DNA of 6,625 bases from positions 1 to 6,625 of the forward strand of contig JAFGFV010000547.1 in the NCBI GenBank assembly GCA_016930895.1. Direction: 5' to 3'. Source of the stretch: Spirochaetales bacterium (GTDB taxonomy: Bacteria; Spirochaetota; Spirochaetia; SZUA-6; DRHE01). The position numbers were made by a program, and so were the translations under genes. This document shows positions 1-4,957 of this stretch, piece after piece. Numbering within the stretch: position 1 is the first letter of the stretch; every line of letters starts with the position of its first letter. The notes under the pieces are model-generated. The model was given only the letters and a program-made list of their open reading frames with translations. It did not search any database and had not been told where the DNA came from.

Positions 1-882
1 AGCGAAGAAGCAGCTATCCGCTCGGTTCTAGCGGACGCCGCCGTCAGGACCGCCGAGCTCCCCGGCACACTGCCGTTCCCCCTGGTGGAGTCTCTCAAAT
101 CTTCCCTGAGCGGTACGATCCTGTCCTGCCGGAGCGACGGTCTGGACCGACTCCTGCGGCAGTGGCGGGCACTGAAGGACGAGGAGGAGCTGGCCAGCCT
201 ACGGCGGGCCTGCAGGCTCACGAACGAGCTGCTGGCGGAGGTCGAGGCTCTGCTGCTCGATCCCGGTGCAGGGCAGGAGGCGAGACTGCGGGAAGTGGAC
301 CTGGCGCTCGGTCTGGAAACAGGCGCCCTGGAGCGGGGAGCGGAGGGGATGGGGTTCGAGACCCTGGCGGCGGGGCCCGAGCGAAGCTTCGCCATTCACT
401 GCTTTCCGACGGTCACTTCCGGCCGTTTTGGCGTTCAGGGCTTGTCGATCCTGGACTTCGGTGTCGTGGTGGAGGGCTACACGAGCGACGTAACCCTGAC
501 CGTGGCTCAGGGACCCCTGAGTGGGCGGCAGGAAGAGATGATCGGCGCGGTCCGGGGGGCATACGAGCTGGCAGCTGCTCTGTGCGGCCCCGGCGTGGAG
601 ACGCCGACCGTGGCCCGCGCGGTGGACGAGCACCTGGAGGGCCGGGGGTTCCGCATGCCCCATTCCCTGGGACACGGCATCGGCCTGGAGGCCCACGAGG
701 AGCCCCTGCTGCGCTCGCGTACCGCTCCAGGGGGAGGTACGACTCTGGAACCGGGCATGGTCTTTACCCTGGAGCCCGGGGTGTACGAGGCCGGAGAGGG
801 CGGCGTCCGCCTGGAGAACGATTTCGTCTGCACCGCCGCGGGGGTCGAGGCCCTGACTTCCGCACGGCTGGTACGGTTGTAG
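1..882 (+). CDS. M24-family metallopeptidase (Xaa-Pro aminopeptidase type), 5' partial
   Basis: This is the C-terminal 293 residues of a peptidase expected to remove N-terminal residues ahead of proline in the cytoplasm. The frame is open from base 1, so the gene starts left of the window; the in-frame GTG at 85 is internal. The beginning looks like the end of a creatinase-type N-terminal domain. It leads into the usual linker helix (LRQWRALKDEEELASLRRA) and then the pita-bread catalytic domain. All five family metal ligands are visible: Asp in LDFG (454-456), Asp in TSDVT (487-489), His in LGHGIGLEAHE (673-675), Glu in TLEPG (772-774) and Glu in RLEND (814-816). A conserved-type substrate-pocket His lies in FAIHCFPT (397-399). 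The usual Arg after the second Asp (DiTRT in many homologues) is Leu here. The gene ends in TAG, 10 bases before the YjbQ gene, and is probably co-transcribed with it. The family is secure; exact substrate (Xaa-Pro dipeptide versus longer peptide) is not. Confidence 0.93.
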   Translation, partial: SEEAAIRSVLADAAVRTAELPGTLPFPLVESLKSSLSGTILSCRSDGLDRLLRQWRALKDEEELASLRRACRLTNELLAEVEALLLDPGAGQEARLREVDLALGLETGALERGAEGMGFETLAAGPERSFAIHCFPTVTSGRFGVQGLSILDFGVVVEGYTSDVTLTVAQGPLSGRQEEMIGAVRGAYELAAALCGPGVETPTVARAVDEHLEGRGFRMPHSLGHGIGLEAHEEPLLRSRTAPGGGTTLEPGMVFTLEPGVYEAGEGGVRLENDFVCTAAGVEALTSARLVRL

Positions 883-892
883 AGAGCCCGCC

Positions 893-1306
893 GTGGTCTT
901 CGGGAAGACCGTGACCGTGGAGACCCGCGGCTACTCGGACGTGCACGATCTGACCCCTGCCGTCCGGGATGTCGTGAGGCAGTCCGGGATACGGGACGGC
1001 CTGGTGTCGGTGACCTCGGTGGGTTCCACCGCCTCGATCTCCACGATCGAGTTTGAGCCCGCTTTGGTGGAAGATCTGAAGGAGCTCCTGGAGAGGCTGG
1101 CTCCGGCCTCCATGCACAGCCGCCACTCGGCCACCTGGGGCGACGACAACGGGTTTTCCCACCTCCGGGCCACTCTCATGGGACCCGGAACCACGCTCCC
1201 CGTCGTCGAGGGCGAGATTCTCCTCGGCACCTGGCAGCAGGTCGTCCTGATCGACCACGACAACCGCCCCAGGAGCCGCCGGGTGCGCATCCAAGTCGTC
1301 GGGTAG
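893..1306 (+). CDS. YjbQ family protein (UPF0047; putative secondary thiamine-phosphate synthase)
   Basis: A complete 137-residue protein of normal family length. The YjbQ fold is recognised from a run of motifs: IEFEPALVEDLKELLERL, SMHSRHSATWGDDN with SHLRATLMGP, then LLGTWQQVVLIDHDN and RSRRVRIQV at the end. E. coli-type members carry HTS/HTT before the acidic helix. This protein has GSTAS (residues 44-48) and TIEFEP, which I recall as the form of a second, archaeal- and thermophile-like subgroup. Databases name the family secondary thiamine-phosphate synthase because some members show weak activity; the physiological role is unclear. The start is GTG at 893, since the first internal Met is far inside the conserved core. 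A GA-rich stretch (AGAGAG, 881-886) sits at suitable spacing as a modest ribosome binding site. Only 10 bases separate it from the M24 gene, which implies one operon. Confidence 0.9.
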   Translation: MVFGKTVTVETRGYSDVHDLTPAVRDVVRQSGIRDGLVSVTSVGSTASISTIEFEPALVEDLKELLERLAPASMHSRHSATWGDDNGFSHLRATLMGPGTTLPVVEGEILLGTWQQVVLIDHDNRPRSRRVRIQVVG

Positions 1307-1331
1307 CCGGAGGCTCCCGCTATCCCCTCGA

Positions 1332-1348
1332 CGGCCGCCCCCGGGCCG
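1332..1348. terminator. Possible hairpin terminator in the convergent M24-yjbQ / zinc-ribbon gap
   Basis: CGGCC (1332-1336) pairs perfectly with GGCCG (1344-1348) across a 7-base loop. This is the only clear stem in the 50 bases between two genes that end facing each other. On the + strand it is followed by only a weakly T-rich stretch (TGTGTTCTATT), so it is a poor intrinsic terminator at best. Position is the main argument. Confidence 0.3.
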
Positions 1349-1356
1349 GATGTGTT

Positions 1357-1740
1357 CTATTCCCGCCGTAGACCTTTCCCGCAATAGGGGCAGTAGTCGA
1401 ACTCCGGCTCGACCGGCCCGCCGCACTTCGGGCAAGTGAGCGGGCTTTCTTCTCCGATCTCCCCGGCCAACTCGGCGTCGAGGCCCTCGTAGGTCTCGGG
1501 GAGATAGGCTTCCGGGAAGTCCCCTGCCTCGTCGCCCCGGAGCGGCCGGACGGCTTGACAGCTCTCGCAGACCAGGTACGGATCCCCTCTGCGGACGGGA
1601 ATCAGGGGGATGAAGAAGAGGCTCAGGTACGAGCGCACCTGCTCGATTCGGGCCGACCGTCTGCCGCAGCTTGGACAAGGAAGCGGCCCCGGGTCCAGCA
1701 CTTCGCGTCGCGGCTCCAGGCCGCCGATGAAGAAGAACAT
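1357..1740 (-). CDS. Small double zinc-ribbon protein of unknown function
   Basis: A 127-residue protein with four CxxC knuckles: C22/C25 and C58/C61 bracket the first zinc ribbon, and C103/C106 and C117/C120 form a compact C-terminal second one (CPKC...CPYCGKGL). The start (MFFFIGGLEPRREVL) and the hydrophobic stretch between the first two knuckles (SYLSLFFIPLIPV, residues 37-49) resemble zinc-ribbon families of the zinc_ribbon_15 kind (from memory). In those the hydrophobic segment belongs to the fold and need not cross the membrane. An acidic linker (residues about 69-100) joins the two ribbons. No catalytic motif is visible; a nucleic-acid or protein interaction role is only a general expectation. 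The ATG at 1740 fits the family N-terminus. It lies 34 bases after the lipoprotein stop on the same strand, preceded by a weak TTGGGGCG, so the two genes are probably one operon. Confidence 0.8.
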   Translation of the reverse strand: MFFFIGGLEPRREVLDPGPLPCPSCGRRSARIEQVRSYLSLFFIPLIPVRRGDPYLVCESCQAVRPLRGDEAGDFPEAYLPETYEGLDAELAGEIGEESPLTCPKCGGPVEPEFDYCPYCGKGLRRE

Positions 1741-1774
1741 GACGCCCCAACTGTGCGGCCCAGCCGTGGCCGTG

Positions 1775-2659
1775 TCAAGGAGGACTGCGATCCCGAGGCG
1801 GACCGGCGGACCGTCGCGCGGGACCGGCGGACCGTCGCGCGGGACTGGCGGACCGTCGCGCGGGTATGCGGAGCACCTGGCGTTCGTCGACCCACAAATC
1901 GGCGACCCAACCCGCCTCGACCTCGAACAGGCTGTGAAGGCCGAAAGGCACGTCGGGCATGGTGAGCGTCGGTGAGCTCGCCGTTTGAACGGTGGGCACG
2001 AAAAACGGCGACTCCAGGAACCAGCGCCCCGGAGCGAGCTCCAACTCTATGACCCGGCAGGGCAGGGAACGGAGGTCGGTCACTCGGAAGGATCCCGAGA
2101 CCAGGGCGGCTGCCGCCCCGTCCAGATCCAGGGCCCAGGGGTCTTGCGGAGACCGCGCCAGGATTTCCCGGCACAAGCGGGGCACGTTCAGGGCTTCGAC
2201 TTCCAGGCCCTGCCGGAGCAGGCGCTGGAGGATTTCGCCGACTGGGCCCTGCTCCCAACGCAGGGTCAGGACCCGCCCGTCCCCGGAGGAGTCCAGGGGA
2301 AAGACTCCGGCCGCTGGAGGCAGTACGCAAGGGTCGCAGGGCGTGGGGAAAGCCAGCACCGATTGGTGCTGGAGCTTGGGCAGGCGGATGCAGGGCACCG
2401 CGGGGGAACCCGGCGGGATCTGGAGGCTTGTTTCCGTCCCCGGAACGACTATCAGCCAGCCCGGCTCGCCGAAACATTCTAGCCAGTGCCCGGGAAGCTC
2501 AGGGAGCTCGAGCTGCATCTGGATGTCCGTTTGGTACATCCGACAACCGGGCTGGAGGGTCAGCGCCAACCCCCCGGCGCAGAGCCCCAGACAGGCAGCC
2601 TGCAAGCGCACGAGGCGAGCCGCCGGGATGCAGCGCGGGAACCTCAACCGAGGGGCCAT
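1775..2659 (-). CDS. Putative secreted lipoprotein of unknown function with basic heptapeptide-repeat tail
   Basis: I do not recognise the function of this 294-residue protein. Its N-terminus looks like a signal peptide: arginine-rich residues 1-18, a hydrophobic core at about 19-35 (LQAACLGLCAGGLALTL), then QPGC with Cys39. This would be a lipobox only under relaxed spirochaete-type rules, since Gln at -3 and Pro at -2 are atypical. The predicted mature part is beta-rich and patchily hydrophobic (LELPELPGHWLECFGEPGW near its start) and contains six further Cys, including PCDPC. The last ~30 residues are three copies of PARRSA(G/S) at 266-286, followed by PPRDRSPP. That tail is strongly basic and low-complexity, unlike the rest. 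The ATG at 2659 is chosen because it supplies the signal peptide and is preceded by AAAGAGAG. The gene is divergent from the phosphodiesterase gene and lies upstream of the zinc-ribbon gene. The reading frame is well supported; lipidation is moderate. Confidence 0.7.
   Translation of the reverse strand: MAPRLRFPRCIPAARLVRLQAACLGLCAGGLALTLQPGCRMYQTDIQMQLELPELPGHWLECFGEPGWLIVVPGTETSLQIPPGSPAVPCIRLPKLQHQSVLAFPTPCDPCVLPPAAGVFPLDSSGDGRVLTLRWEQGPVGEILQRLLRQGLEVEALNVPRLCREILARSPQDPWALDLDGAAAALVSGSFRVTDLRSLPCRVIELELAPGRWFLESPFFVPTVQTASSPTLTMPDVPFGLHSLFEVEAGWVADLWVDERQVLRIPARRSASPARRSAGPARRSAGPPRDRSPP
1800..1864. repeat. Three in-frame 21-bp tandem repeats at the 3' end of the lipoprotein gene
   Basis: Three consecutive 21-base units (about 1801-1821, 1822-1842 and 1843-1863) begin GACCGGCGGACC and end GTCGCGCGG. 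They are identical except for one C-to-T change at 1846 in the third. Because the unit is a multiple of three, it encodes a 7-residue repeat on the minus strand (PARRSAS, PARRSAG, PARRSAG). The single base change accounts for the Ser/Gly difference. Near-identity suggests recent slippage expansion. Confidence 0.93.
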
Positions 2660-2722
2660 CTCTCTTTTCTACGGGAAAGACAGCCATTCTGATTGTGGAT
2701 CAAGCGTGAATCCGCGCTTCTT

Positions 2723-2739
2723 CCTTGATAAGCCCAAGG
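2723..2739. promoter_or_regulatory. Short dyad overlapping the -35 element (candidate operator)
   Basis: CCTTG (2723-2727) and CAAGG (2735-2739) form a perfect 5-bp inverted repeat separated by 7 bases. It covers the -35 hexamer and the start of the spacer of the predicted promoter. A repressor bound here would block RNA polymerase. The arms are short and could occur by chance, and no regulator gene is in the window. Confidence 0.25.
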
Positions 2740-2753
2740 TACTGATCTATATT
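2725..2753 (+). promoter_or_regulatory. Predicted sigma70-type promoter of the phosphodiesterase gene
   Basis: TTGATA (2725-2730) and TATATT (2748-2753) are separated by exactly 17 bases, each one or two bases from consensus. They lie in the most A+T-rich part of an otherwise G+C-rich window. Transcription would start near 2760, only about five bases before the ATG at 2765. The message would be leaderless or nearly so, and the AGGG at 2755-2758 would be largely excluded as a ribosome binding site. Confidence 0.6.
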
Positions 2754-2764
2754 TAGGGCCAGGC

Positions 2765-4918
2765 ATGGAGCCGGCGAAATCTCTCGGGGGACTGGTTACG
2801 CCCCTGCCCAGGGGCGGCTTCCTGGTCGACACGCCGGAAGGGTACGTCCAGTTCGGTTCGCCTCCCGAGACCATCAAGGACACGATGGCCCTGCCGAAAT
2901 CCGTTCCACAGGTCTTCGTCCTGCCCCGTGCCCTGTTCGACTGGCGCAAGGGAATCAATCTGGCGGACCTGGAGTTCCCGATCTACTACAACTTCTTCTT
3001 CCAGAAGCGGAAGACCCGGATCGTCTGCACCCGGACGCAGGCCAGCCGCCTCATGCGGGCCCTCCAGGAAGCCCTGTTCGGACCCCGGGAGCTCATGATC
3101 GAATCCGACGTGTTCGAGTCCGACGGCTTCGTGCCGGACATCCGCAAGGAGATGGACTACTTTCGCGGCCCCATCCGCTTTCGTGACGTTCTCTCCCTGT
3201 CCCTGTTCGACGGCGGCCGGTACGAGCTCGGGGGGGTCTCCATTCGCATCGACCCCGCCGGCGACTTCGACGTCTACTTCGACTCCAAGAAGCTGGCCCA
3301 TATCCCGGGGATCATACCCTGCAAGCCCATGCACCAGATCGGCAAGCGCCTGCCGGAGCCCTACAAGCCCCCGCTGTTCGGAGTGACCTGCCTGGGTCCC
3401 AGCCACGGCTTCGATCCGACGGCCAACACGTCGGGTTTCATCATCTGGCTGAACCACTCGGGGATCATGATCGACCCGCCGATCAACTCGACCGAATGGC
3501 TTGAAAGCTCGAACGTGAATCCCAAGCTGATCGACAGCATCATCCTGACCCACTGCCACGCCGACCACGACGCCGGAACTCTCCAGAAGATCCTCGAGGA
3601 GGGCAAGATCACGGTGTACTCCACCAAGACCGTGATGAGGAGCTTCCTGAAGAAATACTCCTCCCTGACCGGCGAGCCCGTGTCGAACCTGATCCGCCTG
3701 TTCAACTTCAGGCCGGTGTACATCGGGAAGCCCGTGTTCATCCACGGGGGGCGCTTCAGGTTTTACTACACCCTGCACTCCATCCCGACCATCGGCTTCA
3801 CGCTCAAGTTCCAGGATCAGAGCTTCGTGTACTCTTCCGATCATCAGGCGGACCCGGAGGTCCAGGACAAGCTGGTCAGAGAAGGGGTGATGGACGGGGA
3901 GCGCTTCCGACAGCTGCGGAACTTTCCCTGGGATTCCAAGGTCGTGTACCACGAGTCGGGCATCGCCCCGCTGCACACGCCGATCGCCTATCTGAACTCC
4001 CTGCCCCGCAACGTGCAGAAGAAGACCGTGGTCTACCACATCGCCAAGAAGGACTTCCCCCGCTCCACGGCGCTCACCCTGGCTTCCTTTGGAATCGAGA
4101 ACACCCTGTACTTCAAGACCCGGCCGCCGGCCTACGAGCGGACGTACGAGATCCTCGACGTTCTCAAGCACCTGGACTTCGTCGAGAGCCTGACGGTGGA
4201 AAAAATCCAGGAGTTCGTGACCATCATCGACGAGCGTCGCGTGGAGAAGGGGCACCACATCATCCGCAAGGGCGAGGAAGGCAAGAGCTTCTTCATCATC
4301 CGCTCGGGAAACGTGTCGATCCGGGACGAGGAGCTCATCGGACACAAGTTCCTGGGTACGTACGAATACTTCGGCGAGGTCGCCCTGCTTTCGGAGGTGC
4401 CCCGCACGGCTGACGTCGTGGCAGAGACCGACGTCAATCTCTACACCGTGGAAAAGGACAAGTTCCTGAGCTTCATCTACGGCACCCAATTCGAGAAGAC
4501 ACTGCGGCGGCTGGTCGCCAACCGTTCGAGCGAGACCTGGAACATCATGGCCTCCAGCCCCACCCTGCAGCATCTCACCTCCTATCAGCGGACCTGGCTC
4601 GAGTCGATCCTGGTGCCGAAGGAGCACGAAGGGCCGGGGGTCCTGGTCAAGGAAGGCAAGTCTCTCGAGCAGTTCTTCATCATCCGGGAAGGTCAGGTAG
4701 AGGTCAACCGCAACGGTCAGCTCGCCGCCACCCTCGGCAAAGGCGACTGCATCGGGGCCATGCACAAGATCTACGGCGACGAGATCTCGGAGTTCACCGT
4801 TTCCCACAAGAAAGCCGTCAAACTGTTCGGGATCGATCGTCAGGATGTCCTGGACTTCGTCGAGGGCAACCCCGGCGTTGGCATGAAGCTGACCTACCAG
4901 TACACCCTCCGCGATTAG
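2765..4918 (+). CDS. Metallo-beta-lactamase-fold cyclic nucleotide phosphodiesterase with cNMP-binding domains
   Basis: A complete 717-residue cytoplasmic protein. It probably hydrolyses 3',5'-cyclic nucleotides and is controlled by them; from memory, spirochaete homologues are annotated as cAMP/cGMP-dependent phosphodiesterases. Residues 1-200 form a family-specific N-terminal region (RGGFLVDTPEGYVQFGSPP; FPIYYNFFFQKRKTRIVCT at 71-89). Residues ~205-430 are a metallo-beta-lactamase domain with a full ligand set: H263, H265, D267 and H268 (THCHADHDAG), H338, D359 (YSSDH) and H425 (VVYHI). Residues ~478-570 are a cyclic-nucleotide-binding domain whose phosphate-binding cassette keeps G537, E538 and R547 (FGEVALLSEVPRTADV). 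Residues ~604-700 are a second such domain that has lost these residues. The ATG at 2765 is chosen because the conserved N-terminus begins soon after and the next in-frame Met (residue 41) lies inside it. It is transcribed singly, divergent from the lipoprotein gene. The substrate is inferred; another phosphodiester or tRNase Z-like activity is possible. Confidence 0.87.
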   Translation: MEPAKSLGGLVTPLPRGGFLVDTPEGYVQFGSPPETIKDTMALPKSVPQVFVLPRALFDWRKGINLADLEFPIYYNFFFQKRKTRIVCTRTQASRLMRALQEALFGPRELMIESDVFESDGFVPDIRKEMDYFRGPIRFRDVLSLSLFDGGRYELGGVSIRIDPAGDFDVYFDSKKLAHIPGIIPCKPMHQIGKRLPEPYKPPLFGVTCLGPSHGFDPTANTSGFIIWLNHSGIMIDPPINSTEWLESSNVNPKLIDSIILTHCHADHDAGTLQKILEEGKITVYSTKTVMRSFLKKYSSLTGEPVSNLIRLFNFRPVYIGKPVFIHGGRFRFYYTLHSIPTIGFTLKFQDQSFVYSSDHQADPEVQDKLVREGVMDGERFRQLRNFPWDSKVVYHESGIAPLHTPIAYLNSLPRNVQKKTVVYHIAKKDFPRSTALTLASFGIENTLYFKTRPPAYERTYEILDVLKHLDFVESLTVEKIQEFVTIIDERRVEKGHHIIRKGEEGKSFFIIRSGNVSIRDEELIGHKFLGTYEYFGEVALLSEVPRTADVVAETDVNLYTVEKDKFLSFIYGTQFEKTLRRLVANRSSETWNIMASSPTLQHLTSYQRTWLESILVPKEHEGPGVLVKEGKSLEQFFIIREGQVEVNRNGQLAATLGKGDCIGAMHKIYGDEISEFTVSHKKAVKLFGIDRQDVLDFVEGNPGVGMKLTYQYTLRD

Positions 4919-4927
4919 AAGGCGGGA

Positions 4928-4945
4928 CCCGGAGAGCACTCCGGG
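4928..4945. terminator. Hairpin between the convergent phosphodiesterase and ATPase genes
   Basis: CCCGGAG (4928-4934) and CTCCGGG (4939-4945) form a perfect 7-bp stem with a 4-base AGCA loop. It lies 10 bases past the phosphodiesterase stop, in the 39-base gap between two converging genes. No T-tract follows on either strand, so it is not a classical intrinsic terminator. It could act in both directions as a weak terminator or a 3'-end stabiliser. Confidence 0.4.
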
Positions 4946-4957
4946 CAAGATGCCGTG

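Noticed and set aside
85..87. GTG as the start of the M24 peptidase gene
   Set aside because: The frame is open to base 1 and the residues before it continue the N-terminal domain, so the gene is truncated by the window edge.
764..1750. A 328-codon minus-strand open frame over the yjbQ gene and the zinc-ribbon gene
   Set aside because: It is Arg/Gly/Pro/His-rich without motifs and covers two well-supported genes in other frames, so it is a GC-bias artefact.
1800..1864. The 21-bp repeats considered as a CRISPR array or iteron set
   Set aside because: The units are directly adjacent with no spacers, lie in frame at the end of a coding gene, and have no cas or replication gene nearby.
2693..2712. 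A possible CRP-like site in the divergent intergenic region (TGTGG with a nearby GTGAA)
   Set aside because: Only the left half resembles TGTGA; the right half is not the inverted TCACA, so there is no credible palindromic site.
1992..2756. A 254-codon + strand open frame opposite the lipoprotein gene, running into the phosphodiesterase promoter
   Set aside because: The translation is Arg/Ser/Gly-rich with no domain, and it would end inside the predicted promoter. The minus-strand frame has a signal peptide and a more protein-like composition.
2753..4948. A very long open frame (731 codons) on the minus strand, antisense to the whole phosphodiesterase gene
   Set aside because: Its translation has no recognisable domain and is rich in Val, Asp, Gly and His in the way antisense frames of GC-rich genes are. 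The + strand frame has full catalytic and binding motifs, and real genes rarely overlap over this length.
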